Source of the DNA: Methylibium sp035762065
GTDB lineage: Bacteria > Pseudomonadota > Gammaproteobacteria > Burkholderiales > Burkholderiaceae_C
Length of the DNA: 64,000 bases
Reading direction: 5' to 3'
NCBI RefSeq assembly: GCF_035762065.1
Contig: NZ_DASTPW010000010.1
Span: 1 to 64,000 of the forward strand
Position 1 is the stretch's first letter. Every line of letters begins with the position of its first letter. The position numbers and the translations under genes are program-made. The notes under the pieces were generated by a model. That model did no database searches. It worked only from the letters and a program-made list of their open reading frames with translations, and had not been told where the DNA came from. Positions 1-8,901 of this stretch are shown here, in pieces.

Positions 1-838
1 CGGCCATGTTGCCGACATTGGCGCCGCGGAAGCGGTAGATCGACTGGTCGTCGTCGCCCACCGCGAACAGGAAGGAGTTGCGGCCCAGGAGCTTCAGCCA
101 GCGGTACTGCAGGCGGTTGGTGTCCTGGAACTCGTCGATCAGGATGTGGCGGAAGCGCCGGCCGTAGTGCTCTCGCAGAATTTCATTCCTCGACAGAAGT
201 TCGTACGAGCGCAGCAATAACTCGGAAAAGTCGACCACTCCTTCGCGCTGGCATTGCTCGTCGTAGGCGGTGTAGAGCTCGGCGAAACGGCGCGTGTTGT
301 CGTCGGCGGGCGGCACGTCGCGCCCGCGCACGCCTTCTTCCTTGTTGCCGTTGATGAAGTACTGCACTTCGCGCGGCGGGAAGCGCTCCTCGTCGACGTT
401 CATGCCCTTCAGCAGGCGCTTGATCGCCGCGAGCTGGTCCTGCGAGTCGAGGATCTGGAACGCCGCCGGCAGGCCGGCCTCGCGCGCGTGCGCGCGCAGC
501 ATGCGGTTGCACAGGCCGTGGAAGGTGCCGATCCACATGCCGCGCGGGTTGATCGGCAGCAGCGTGGAAAGCCGCGTCAGCATCTCCTTCGCGGCCTTGT
601 TGGTGAAGGTCACCGCGAGCACGCCGGCCGGCGAGACCTGGCCGGTCTGCACCAGCCAGGCGATGCGCGTGGTGAGCACGCGCGTCTTGCCCGAGCCGGC
701 GCCGGCAAGGATCAGCGCATGGCCCGCAGGCAGCGTGACCGCGGCCAGTTGCTCGGGATTCAGGTGAGCGAGGAGCCGCGCGTCGACGGGCTCGTGATCG
801 AACTGCGGCGCATCACGGCCGTCGGGGCGGGCTTGCAT
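1..838 (-). CDS. uvrD: DNA helicase UvrD/PcrA (N-terminal part, cut by window edge)
   Basis: This is the first 279 codons of a superfamily 1A 3'-5' DNA helicase, the enzyme that unwinds DNA in nucleotide-excision and mismatch repair. The start is ATG at 838. Visible motifs in order are a Q-motif (LNPEQ, about residue 27), Walker A AGAGSGKT (45-52), motif Ia TFTNKAAKEM, TFHGLCNRML, the Walker B DEFQDTN (about 235) and motif III VGDDDQSIYRFRGA close to the window edge. The spacing matches UvrD/PcrA; Rep is a close relative and cannot be excluded without the C-terminal half. It is transcribed divergently from the amidotransferase gene at 914, with 75 bases between the two starts. Confidence 0.93.
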   Translation of the reverse strand, partial: MQARPDGRDAPQFDHEPVDARLLAHLNPEQLAAVTLPAGHALILAGAGSGKTRVLTTRIAWLVQTGQVSPAGVLAVTFTNKAAKEMLTRLSTLLPINPRGMWIGTFHGLCNRMLRAHAREAGLPAAFQILDSQDQLAAIKRLLKGMNVDEERFPPREVQYFINGNKEEGVRGRDVPPADDNTRRFAELYTAYDEQCQREGVVDFSELLLRSYELLSRNEILREHYGRRFRHILIDEFQDTNRLQYRWLKLLGRNSFLFAVGDDDQSIYRFRGANVGNMA

Positions 839-913
839 CGCGGGATTCTAGGAAGCGCGTCGATGCAAGACCCGCGGCGAATGCACGGCGCTCGGCTGGC
901 TATCCTTCGGCCC

Positions 914-1738
914 ATGGCGGACGCTTTGTTGATCGGCGTGTCGGCGCGCATCTACCACCCGAACGTGCCGCATGCGGACCTCGGCGGGATCTTCACGAAG
1001 ACACTGCACTACCTCGAGCAGTCGGCGGCGCACTGGGTGATCGGCGGCGGCGCGCTGGCGCTGATGATCCCGCCGGTCGAGAGCGAAGGCCTGCTGCGCC
1101 GCATCGACGTGAGCCTGAGCGACTACGCCGAGCGGCTCGACGGCCTGGTGCTGCAAGGCGGCGCCGACGTCTCGCCCGCCTGCTACGGCGAGCGGCCGCT
1201 CGACCCGGCCTGGGCCGGCGACCCGGTGCGCGACCAGTACGAGATGGAACTGATCGACGCCTTCATCACCGCCGGCAAGCCGGTGCTCGGCATCTGCCGC
1301 GGCATGCAGCTGATCAACGTCGCCTTCGGCGGCACGCTCTACCAGGACATCGCGACGCAGCTGCCGAGCGCGATCGCGCACGTCGATCCGGCGCGCTACG
1401 ACAGCCAGTTCCACCGCGTTCGCATCGCGCCGGGCAGCCGGCTCGCCGCGCTGTACCCGGGCTTCACGCATGCGGAGATCAACTCGATCCACCACCAGGG
1501 CATCAAGGAGCTGGGGCGCGAGCTGGTGGTCGAGGCGGTGGCCGAGCCCGACGGGATGATCGAAGCGGTGCGCTGGCAGGGGCCGAGCCACGTCTTCGCG
1601 ATGCAGTGGCACCCGGAGTTCATGGCGCAGCGCGCGCTGCAGCCGGGGCAGCTCGACGGCGGGCCGATCCTGCGCGAGTTCCTCGGCGCGGCGCGCCAGC
1701 GGCGCGAGGCGAGCGGCGCCGCAGGCCCCGAAACCTAA
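914..1738 (+). CDS. Class I glutamine amidotransferase-like hydrolase (PuuD/peptidase C26 family)
   Basis: A 274-residue cytoplasmic protein of the gamma-glutamyl-gamma-aminobutyrate hydrolase family, which hydrolyses gamma-glutamyl amides, for example in putrescine breakdown. The nucleophile elbow GICRGMQ places the catalytic Cys at residue 128. The His-Glu pair is in MQWHPEF (His233, Glu235). The oxyanion region LVLQGGADV is also present. The frame stays open upstream, but the conserved N-terminus (LLIGVSARIYHP) begins just after the ATG at 914; an ATG at about 863 is the alternative. No polyamine gene lies nearby, so the physiological substrate is unknown. A terminator-like hairpin follows. 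Confidence 0.88.
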   Translation: MADALLIGVSARIYHPNVPHADLGGIFTKTLHYLEQSAAHWVIGGGALALMIPPVESEGLLRRIDVSLSDYAERLDGLVLQGGADVSPACYGERPLDPAWAGDPVRDQYEMELIDAFITAGKPVLGICRGMQLINVAFGGTLYQDIATQLPSAIAHVDPARYDSQFHRVRIAPGSRLAALYPGFTHAEINSIHHQGIKELGRELVVEAVAEPDGMIEAVRWQGPSHVFAMQWHPEFMAQRALQPGQLDGGPILREFLGAARQRREASGAAGPET

Positions 1739-1758
1739 AATCGCCGCCCACCCACCGG

Positions 1759-1789
1759 ACGGCGCCTTGCGGGGCGCCGTTCTCCTTTT
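1759..1789 (+). terminator. Terminator-like hairpin after the amidotransferase gene
   Basis: Arms ACGGCGCC (1759-1766) and GGCGCCGT (1773-1780) are perfectly complementary and are followed by TCTCCTTTTC. The U-tract is imperfect. It lies in the 61 bases before valS, so read-through or attenuation of valS is possible. Confidence 0.5.
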
Positions 1790-1799
1790 CGTGCCCGCC

Positions 1800-4658
1800 A
1801 TGACCGAACTCGCCAAGTCCTACGAACCCGGCCCGATCGAAGCGAAGTGGGCGCCGTGGTGGGAGCAGCGCCGGCTGGCCGAGCCGACGCTCGATGCGGA
1901 CAAGCCGTCGTTCTCGATCCAGCTGCCGCCGCCGAACGTGACCGGCACGCTGCACATGGGTCACGGCTTCAACCACACGATCATGGACGCGCTGACGCGC
2001 ATGCATCGGATGCGCGGCTTCAACACGCTGTGGCTGCCCGGCACCGACCACGCCGGCATCGCGACGCAGATCGTCGTCGAGCGCCAACTGCAGGACGAAG
2101 GCAAGAGCCGGCACGACATCGGTCGCAAGAACTTCGTCGCGCGCGTGTGGGAGTGGAAGGAGGTCAGCGGCAACACGATCACCGGCCAGATGCGCCGGCT
2201 CGGCGACACGGTCGATTGGTCGCGCGAGTACTTCACGATGGACGCGACGCAGTCGGCCGTCGTCAATGAGAGCTTCGTTCGGCTGTACGAAGAAGGCCTG
2301 ATCTACCGTGGCAAGCGGCTGGTGAGCTGGGACCCGGTGCTGCGCTCGGCGGTCTCCGACCTCGAGGTGGAAAGCGAGGAGGAAGACGGCTTCCTCTGGC
2401 ACATCCGCTATCCGCTCGCCGACGGATCCGGCTCGTTGGTGGTGGCCACCACGCGGCCGGAGACGATGCTCGGCGACACCGCGGTGATGGTGCATCCCGA
2501 GGACGAGCGCTACACGGCCTTCGTCGGCAAGCAGGTGACGCTGCCGCTGTGCGATCGGACGATCCCCGTGATCGCCGACGACTACGTCGATCGCGCCTTC
2601 GGCACCGGCGTCGTGAAGGTGACGCCGGCGCACGACCTGAACGACTACGCGGTCGGCCAACGGCATGGGCTGCCGATGATCGGGATCCTGGCACTGGATG
2701 CGACGGTGAACGACCGGGCGCCCGAGGCCTACCGCGGGCTTGATCGCTTCGTCGCACGCAAGAAGGTCGTCGCCGATCTCGACGCGCTCGGGCTGCTGGT
2801 GGAGACCAAGAAGCACAGGCTCGTCGTGCCGCGCTGCGCGCGCACCGGCCAGATCGTCGAACCGATGCTGACCGACCAGTGGTTCATGGCGATGAGCAGG
2901 CCCGGCCGCGACGGGGAATCGATCGCGGGCCGCGCGGTGAAAGCCGTCGAGCGCGGCGACGTGCGCTTCGTGCCGGCGCAGTGGGTCAACACCTGGAACC
3001 AGTGGATGAAGAACATCCAGGACTGGTGCATCTCGCGCCAGCTCTGGTGGGGCCACCAGATCCCCGCCTGGTACGGCGAGGCGGGCGAGATCTTCGTCGC
3101 CCGCAGCGAGGACGAAGCGCGCGCGAAAGCCGAGGCCGCCGGCTACCGCGGCGAACTGAAGCGCGACGAGGACGTGCTCGACACCTGGTACTCCGCCGCG
3201 CAGTTCCCGTTCTCCACCGTCGGCTGGCCCGGCGAGACGATCGAGCAGAAGCTCTTCCTGCCGTCGAGCGTGCTGGTGACCGGCTTCGACATCCTGTTCT
3301 TCTGGGTCGCCCGGATGATCATGATGACGCTGCACTTCACCGGCAAGGTGCCGTTCCGCGATGTCTACATCCACGGCCTGGTGCGCGACGCCCAGGGCCA
3401 GAAGATGAGCAAGAGCGAGGGCAACGTGCTCGACCCGGTCGATCTGATCCAGGGCTGCGAGCTCGCGACGCTCATCAGGAAGAGCACGGTCGGCCTGCGC
3501 AAGCCCGAGCTCGCGCCGAAGATCGCGGCGCGCCTCACCAAGGAGTACCCGCAGGGCATGCCGGCCTACGGCGCCGACGCGCTGCGCTTCACGATGGCGA
3601 GCTACGCGAGCCTGGGCCGCGACATCGCCTTCGACACCAAGCGCTGCGAGGGCTACCGCAACTTCTGCAACAAGCTCTGGAACGCGACGCGCTTCGTGCT
3701 GATGCATTGCGAGGGCCACGACTGCGGCTTCAAGGAGCACACGGCCGACGAGTGCACGACCGCTGGCAACAGCGGTCAAGCCGCTGTTCTGTGCGGCTAC
3801 CTGCACTTCTCGCAGGCCGACCGCTGGATCATGGGCGAGCTGCAGCGCGCCGAGGCCGCGGTCGCGCAGGGCTTCGCCGACTACCGGCTCGATCTCGTCG
3901 CCAACGCGGCCTACAGCTTCGTCTGGGACGAGTACTGCGACTGGTACCTCGAGATCGCCAAGGTGCAGATCCAGACGGGCGACGACGCGACGAAGCGCGC
4001 GACCCGCCGCACGCTGATCCGCGTGCTGGAGACGGTGCTGCGCCTGCTGCACCCGATCGCGCCCTTCATCACCGAAGAGCTGTGGCAGGCGGTCGCGCCG
4101 GTCGCGCAGCGTGCGGTGGCGGGCGGCGGCAAGTCGATCATGCAGGCGCCCTACCCCGTCGCGCAGCCCGAGCGCATCGATGCGAAAGCCGATGCCTGGA
4201 TCGCGAAGCTGAAGGCCGCGGTCGGCGCCTGCCGCAACCTGCGCTCGGAGATGAACCTCTCGCCGGCCGAGCGCGTGCCGCTGCTGGCGCACGGCGATGC
4301 CGGCTTCGTGCGCCAGGCGGCACCCTTGCTGCAGGCGCTGGCGAAGCTCGCCGAGGTGCGCGTGTTCGACGACGAGGCCGCGTTCGCGCAGGCGACCGAG
4401 GCGGCGCCGGTGGTGATCCAGGGCGAGGCGCGGCTGGCACTGCATGTCGAGATCGACGTCGCGGCCGAACGCGAACGGCTCGGCAAGGAAGTGACGCGGC
4501 TCGAAGGCGAGATCGCGAAGGCGAACGCCAAGCTCGCGAACGAGAGCTTCGTCGCGCGTGCGCCGGCCGCGGTGGTGGCGCAGGAGCGCCAGCGGCTGGC
4601 CGACTTCGGCGAGACGCTCGAGCGCCTCAGGCGCCAGCGCGACCGCCTGGCTTCGTAG
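1800..4658 (+). CDS. valS: Valyl-tRNA synthetase
   Basis: A 952-residue class Ia aminoacyl-tRNA synthetase that charges tRNA-Val with valine and edits mischarged threonine. The HIGH motif appears as HMGH (residues 52-55) and the KMSKS loop is intact at 535-539. The TTRPETMLGDTAV segment belongs to the CP1 editing domain, and a C-terminal coiled coil covers about the last 65 residues. The start ATG at 1800 precedes the conserved KSYEP...WAPWWEQ start; an upstream in-frame codon at 1767 would lie in the terminator hairpin. A TAAAAT -10-like hexamer lies at 1737-1742. Residues around 640-670 form a Cys-containing insertion whose DNA carries a perfect 8-bp inverted repeat. The 3' end overlaps the convergent gene by 32 bases. 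Confidence 0.98.
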   Translation: MTELAKSYEPGPIEAKWAPWWEQRRLAEPTLDADKPSFSIQLPPPNVTGTLHMGHGFNHTIMDALTRMHRMRGFNTLWLPGTDHAGIATQIVVERQLQDEGKSRHDIGRKNFVARVWEWKEVSGNTITGQMRRLGDTVDWSREYFTMDATQSAVVNESFVRLYEEGLIYRGKRLVSWDPVLRSAVSDLEVESEEEDGFLWHIRYPLADGSGSLVVATTRPETMLGDTAVMVHPEDERYTAFVGKQVTLPLCDRTIPVIADDYVDRAFGTGVVKVTPAHDLNDYAVGQRHGLPMIGILALDATVNDRAPEAYRGLDRFVARKKVVADLDALGLLVETKKHRLVVPRCARTGQIVEPMLTDQWFMAMSRPGRDGESIAGRAVKAVERGDVRFVPAQWVNTWNQWMKNIQDWCISRQLWWGHQIPAWYGEAGEIFVARSEDEARAKAEAAGYRGELKRDEDVLDTWYSAAQFPFSTVGWPGETIEQKLFLPSSVLVTGFDILFFWVARMIMMTLHFTGKVPFRDVYIHGLVRDAQGQKMSKSEGNVLDPVDLIQGCELATLIRKSTVGLRKPELAPKIAARLTKEYPQGMPAYGADALRFTMASYASLGRDIAFDTKRCEGYRNFCNKLWNATRFVLMHCEGHDCGFKEHTADECTTAGNSGQAAVLCGYLHFSQADRWIMGELQRAEAAVAQGFADYRLDLVANAAYSFVWDEYCDWYLEIAKVQIQTGDDATKRATRRTLIRVLETVLRLLHPIAPFITEELWQAVAPVAQRAVAGGGKSIMQAPYPVAQPERIDAKADAWIAKLKAAVGACRNLRSEMNLSPAERVPLLAHGDAGFVRQAAPLLQALAKLAEVRVFDDEAAFAQATEAAPVVIQGEARLALHVEIDVAAERERLGKEVTRLEGEIAKANAKLANESFVARAPAAVVAQERQRLADFGETLERLRRQRDRLAS
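3768..3788. repeat. Perfect 8-bp inverted repeat inside valS
   Basis: AACAGCGG (3768-3775), a 5-base spacer, then CCGCTGTT (3781-3788). It encodes part of the Cys-rich insertion that precedes the conserved FSQADRW segment of ValRS. It may be chance in GC-rich DNA or the trace of a small insertion. Confidence 0.45.
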
Positions 4659-5805
4659 CGGCCGGCTGGTCGGCTTCGCCTTCGGCCGAGGCTTCCTCGA
4701 GCGCGCGCAGCAGCGCCTCGGCGTCGGCGTCTTCGAGTTCGGCCGGCAGCGTGTCGAGCACCGCGTCGCTGAGGGGCGCGTGGCTCGAATCGCGGTAGCT
4801 CGCGCCACCGCCGCGCAGTTCGTCGTCGAGCATGCCGAGCGGCGCCGGCTGCGAGACGGGGCCGTGCAGCGGGCTCGAGCCGGTCGACTCGAACGGGTAG
4901 GTGGCGCCGGGGGTCTCGTGAAGGATCTCGTGCAGCCGCTGCGCGACGGTCCACACGCTGCGCACGCGCGACTCCTGCGTGTAGCCGGCCAGCCGCGAAC
5001 TGGCGTGCAGGTTGGGCACGCCGTGCAGCGGCCGGCCCGGATCGAACAGGCCGGGCTCGACGCTGTCGAGCCAGGCGCTGGCGAGCCGGCCGCTCTTCAG
5101 CGCCTCGGCCAGCGCCGTTTCGTCGAACAGCGCCGAATGCGAGGTGGCCAGCACCACCTGTCCGGGCTTGCACATCGGCAGGTAGCGTTCGCCGAGCAGG
5201 CCCTGGTAGCGGCTGTAGTAGGGCAGCTGGAGGCAGACGGCGTCGGCGGTTTCGAGCAGCTCGCGCAGGCTGATCGCCTCGATGCGCCAGCGGCCCCAGA
5301 GCAGGTCGCTGGCATGCACCGACGGGTCGTAGCCGACGAGGCGCGAGCCGAAGCCACTCAGCATCGCCGACAGAGAACGCGCCGCGGGCGCCAGGCCGAT
5401 CAGCCCGACCGTGGCCGAGGCCAGCTCGCGCCCGACGCCGACCTCGGCACCGTCGAAGCCCGGGCGCATCAGCGCGATCAGCGCGCCGATCATGAACTCG
5501 GCTTCGGCCGGCGCGGTGGCCGCCGAGCCGCGCACCACCTCGATCGAAGCCTGCGCGCAGGCTTCGAGATCGACGTTGTCGAAGCCGGGCTCGATGCGGC
5601 CGATCGCGCGCAGCATCGGTGCGGCGTCGATCATCCCGGCATCGACGCGCAGGGCCGTCGGCAGGATCGCGGCGCGGGCGATCGCGAGGTTCTCGCGCAG
5701 CGCCTGCGGCTGGGCGGCCAGCTCCGGCGCATGGAGCACGTGGTAGCGCGCCTGGAGCCACTGCAGGACTTCGGTTTCTATCGGCTCGACGATCAGCAGG
5801 TCCAT
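4627..5805 (-). CDS. 2-hydroxyacid dehydrogenase-like protein with altered active site
   Basis: A 392-residue protein with the fold of D-isomer-specific 2-hydroxyacid dehydrogenases (the SerA/LdhA family). An N-terminal half-domain (LVEPIETEVLQWL, IGRIEPGFDNVD) is followed by a Rossmann segment TVGLIGLAPAAR (about 132-143), in which the second and third glycines of the usual dinucleotide loop are missing. The catalytic Arg of the N-x-x-R-G motif aligns with His223 (ATSHSALFDE), and the catalytic His of TPHxxG aligns with Arg271 (ASSRLAGYT). A Glu-Pro is kept in LDSVEP. About 75 residues of acidic, Ala-rich C-terminal tail follow. It is probably not a normal dehydrogenase. Its end overlaps valS by 32 bases on the opposite strand. 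Confidence 0.8.
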   Translation of the reverse strand: MDLLIVEPIETEVLQWLQARYHVLHAPELAAQPQALRENLAIARAAILPTALRVDAGMIDAAPMLRAIGRIEPGFDNVDLEACAQASIEVVRGSAATAPAEAEFMIGALIALMRPGFDGAEVGVGRELASATVGLIGLAPAARSLSAMLSGFGSRLVGYDPSVHASDLLWGRWRIEAISLRELLETADAVCLQLPYYSRYQGLLGERYLPMCKPGQVVLATSHSALFDETALAEALKSGRLASAWLDSVEPGLFDPGRPLHGVPNLHASSRLAGYTQESRVRSVWTVAQRLHEILHETPGATYPFESTGSSPLHGPVSQPAPLGMLDDELRGGGASYRDSSHAPLSDAVLDTLPAELEDADAEALLRALEEASAEGEADQPAATKPGGRAGA

Positions 5806-5928
5806 CGTTTGCTCAGCTTCGCGGCGCGGTGGAAATCACGCGCCGATACGCATGCCCAGGCCACGGCTCGGCGAGGCTACATGGGTGCGATGCCAGAATC
5901 AATCGAACTTCGACGGAGTGCAAACACG

Positions 5929-6795
<867 letters not shown>

Positions 6796-6818
6796 GTCGG
6801 ACCGTCGTCTAGCCGCAG

Positions 6819-6888
6819 CCGCCGCGGATCCGGCTTCGCCGGTCCGCCTGCGGCGCCCCTTGAGGGGAGCGGCGAAACCGAAACGGGG
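6819..6888 (+). repeat. Copy 1 of a ~70-bp intergenic dispersed repeat
   Basis: The element begins CCGCCGCGGATCC and ends AAACGGGG. It contains a GGCTTCGCCGG hairpin and a GCCCCTTGAGGGG inner palindrome. The reverse complement of 58683-58754 matches it along its whole length with a few substitutions and a short indel. Both copies lie just behind the stop codon of a plus-strand gene (galU, tamB). Confidence 0.75.
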
Positions 6889-6891
6889 TGG

Positions 6892-7119
6892 TCAACGTCT
6901 GCGAAGGAAGTGGGTGAATTCGTCGCCGTTCGCCTGCTGCTCGAGCAGCTCGTTGCCGGTCTGACGCGCGAAGGCCTGAAAGTCGCGCACCGAGCCCGGG
7001 TCGGTCGCCAGCACCTTCAGCGTCTGGCCGCTCGACAGCTCCGCCAGCGCCTTCTTCGCCTTGAGGATCGGCAACGGGCAGTTGAGGCCCCGGGCGTCCA
7101 GTTCCTTGTGCGCTTCCAT
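6892..7119 (-). CDS. Sulfurtransferase TusA/SirA family protein
   Basis: A 75-residue protein of the TusA/SirA/YeeD fold, which carries persulfide sulfur on one cysteine for tRNA thiolation or other sulfur transfer. The signature LDARGLNCPLPILKAKKAL lies at the N-terminus, with the active Cys at residue 14 inside CPLP. The core LSSGQTLKVLATDPGSVRDF and a C-terminal FLRRR follow. The start is ATG at 7119; the longer in-frame extension is out of register with the Nudix gene upstream. It lies 35 bases downstream of the Nudix hydrolase and after cysM on the same strand, so a link with cysteine sulfur is plausible but inferred. Confidence 0.92.
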   Translation of the reverse strand: MEAHKELDARGLNCPLPILKAKKALAELSSGQTLKVLATDPGSVRDFQAFARQTGNELLEQQANGDEFTHFLRRR

Positions 7120-7154
7120 CGTGATTCCTGGCATCTGCGAACGACCGCGAAATT

Positions 7155-7697
7155 CTAGGCCGAGGGTTTCAGCGGCTCCATCCAGCGCGGCTCGATGCCG
7201 CGCCCACGCAGCCACTGCGCGAGCGCATAGCCGGTGCCGGCCGGCCAGCAGCGCACCTCCTGCGGCGCGAACAGGCGGTACTCGGCGAGTTCGGGCGACA
7301 GCACGATTTCGCCGCGCGCCTTCACGTGGTAGGCGACGATCAACTGATTCAGCCGCTGGAAGTCCCAAACGCCGATCGGCGTGACGGCGCCCACGTCGAG
7401 CGAGGTCTCTTCGAGGACCTCGCGCGCGACCCCCTCCTCCGGCGTCTCGCCCGCTTCCATGAAGCCGGTGACGAGCCCGAAGAACTTGCCCGGCCACAGC
7501 GCGTTGCGCGCGAGGAAGAGCTTGCCGTCGCGGTCCTCGCATTCGATGACCGCGGCAAGCACCGGGGTCGGGTTGTTCCAGTGCGTCCAGCCGCAGGCCG
7601 GGCAACGCAGCCGGCGCTTCGGGCCGCCGTCCTCCGCGAGCTCGATCCACTCGAGCGGGGTCGCGCAGTGCGTGCAGTAGCGGTACTCGTACTTCAC
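7155..7697 (-). CDS. Nudix hydrolase with N-terminal zinc ribbon
   Basis: A 180-residue Nudix protein. An N-terminal four-cysteine zinc ribbon (CTHC at 8-11, CPAC at 32-35) precedes the Nudix domain, a layout shared with NudC-type NADH pyrophosphatases. However, it lacks the SQPWPFPxS motif that marks NudC, so the substrate is unresolved. The Nudix box reads GFMEAGETPEEGVAREVLEETSL-like, with the usual final Gly replaced by Thr. The start is taken as GTG at 7697, giving MKYEYRYC, 14 bases after the end of cysM; no ATG fits. It probably belongs to a cysM-nudix-tusA transcript on the minus strand. Confidence 0.88.
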   Translation of the reverse strand: MKYEYRYCTHCATPLEWIELAEDGGPKRRLRCPACGWTHWNNPTPVLAAVIECEDRDGKLFLARNALWPGKFFGLVTGFMEAGETPEEGVAREVLEETSLDVGAVTPIGVWDFQRLNQLIVAYHVKARGEIVLSPELAEYRLFAPQEVRCWPAGTGYALAQWLRGRGIEPRWMEPLKPSA

Positions 7698-7711
7698 GCC
7701 GGCTCCGGCGA

Positions 7712-8632
7712 TCAGGCAGGGAACACGCCGGTGGAGAGGTAGCGGTCGCCGCGGTCGCAGACGATGAACACGATCGTCGCGTTCTCGACCTCGCGCGCCA
7801 CTTCCAGTGCCGCCCAACACGCGCCCGCGGCCGAGATGCCGGCGAACAGGCCTTCCTCGCGGGCGAGCCGGCGGGCCATGTCCTCGGCGTCGGCCTGGCT
7901 CACGTTGATCGTCTCGTCGACGCGCTGCGGCTCGAAGATCTTCGGCAGGTAGGCCTCGGGCCACTTGCGGATGCCGGGGATGCGCGAGCCTTCGCTCGGC
8001 TGCGCGCCGACGATGCGGATCGCCGGGTTCTTCTCTTTGAGGAAGGTGGACACGCCGGTGATCGTGCCGGTCGTGCCCATGGCACTGACGAAGTGGGTGA
8101 TCTGCCCCTGCGTGTCGCGCCAGATCTCGGGCCCGGTGGTCTCGACGTGGATGCGCGGGTTGTCGGCGTTCGCGAACTGGTCGAGCACGCGGCCCTTGCC
8201 TTCGCGCTGCATCTGCTCGGCGAGGTCGCGCGCGTACTCCATACCGCCGGCCTTGGGCGTGAGGATCAGCTCGGCGCCGAAGGCCTTCATCGTCTGCGCA
8301 CGCTCGATCGAAAGATCCTCCGGCATCACCAGCAGCATCCGGTAGCCGCGGATCGCGGCAGCCATCGCGAGCGCGATGCCGGTGTTGCCGGAGGTCGCCT
8401 CGATCAGCGCATCGCCGGGCTTGATCTCGCCGCGTTCCTCGGCGCGGCGGATCATGCCGATCGCCGGCCGATCCTTCACCGAGCCCGCCGGGTTGTTGCC
8501 TTCGAGCTTGCCGAGGATCAGGTTGCCGCGGCGCTCGTTGTCCTCGCCGGGCACGCGCTGCAAGCGCACCAGCGGCGTGTTGCCGATGGTGTCTTCCACG
8601 GTCGGATAACGAGGCTTCGCGGCGCGTGGCAT
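7712..8632 (-). CDS. cysM: Cysteine synthase B (O-acetylserine sulfhydrylase B)
   Basis: A 306-residue PLP enzyme that makes cysteine from O-acetylserine, with sulfide or thiosulfate as sulfur donor. The PLP lysine is Lys53 in NPAGSVKDR, the substrate loop is EATSGNTGIALA, and the phosphate-binding loop is SAMGTTGTITG. The extra segment typical of CysM rather than CysK (the PSEGSRIPGIRKWPEAYLP region) is present. The start ATG at 8632 gives the conserved TVEDTIGNTPLVRLQR N-terminus. It heads a minus-strand gene set with the Nudix and TusA-like genes, and is divergent from the tRNA-Leu gene. Confidence 0.96.
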   Translation of the reverse strand: MPRAAKPRYPTVEDTIGNTPLVRLQRVPGEDNERRGNLILGKLEGNNPAGSVKDRPAIGMIRRAEERGEIKPGDALIEATSGNTGIALAMAAAIRGYRMLLVMPEDLSIERAQTMKAFGAELILTPKAGGMEYARDLAEQMQREGKGRVLDQFANADNPRIHVETTGPEIWRDTQGQITHFVSAMGTTGTITGVSTFLKEKNPAIRIVGAQPSEGSRIPGIRKWPEAYLPKIFEPQRVDETINVSQADAEDMARRLAREEGLFAGISAAGACWAALEVAREVENATIVFIVCDRGDRYLSTGVFPA

Positions 8633-8749
8633 GGCGTTCTTCGGGCGTCGAAAGGTCGTTTGATTGTGGCAGCGCGACCCAAAGCCCTTGCCTTCGCCAC
8701 GCCGCCGTGCGCGAGGCCGGATGGCAGAATCCGCGGCGTTCAGACACCG

Positions 8750-8834
8750 GCCCCGGTGGTGAAATCGGTAGACGCGCGGGACTCAAAATCCCGTTCCGCA
8801 AGGAGTGTCGGTTCGAGTCCGACCCGGGGCACCA
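8750..8834 (+). tRNA. tRNA-Leu (anticodon CAA)
   Basis: An 85-nt class II tRNA. The acceptor stem GCCCCGG pairs with CCGGGGC, followed by A and an encoded CCA. The D-arm is TGGTGAAATCGGTAGACG, the anticodon stem CGGGA/TCCCG holds the loop CTCAAAA with anticodon CAA, the variable arm is long, and the T-arm is GTCGGTTCGAGTCCGAC. It reads UUG leucine codons. Confidence 0.97.
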
Positions 8835-8901
8835 GCCACCCACCTGACGAAGCCGAGCGCCGCCGCGCGACGCGCGTCGCTCAGCGCGCCCGACGAGCAG
8901 C

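Noticed and set aside
1620..4808. A 1062-codon minus-strand frame across valS
   Set aside because: It is antisense to an intact valS, low in complexity and without motifs.
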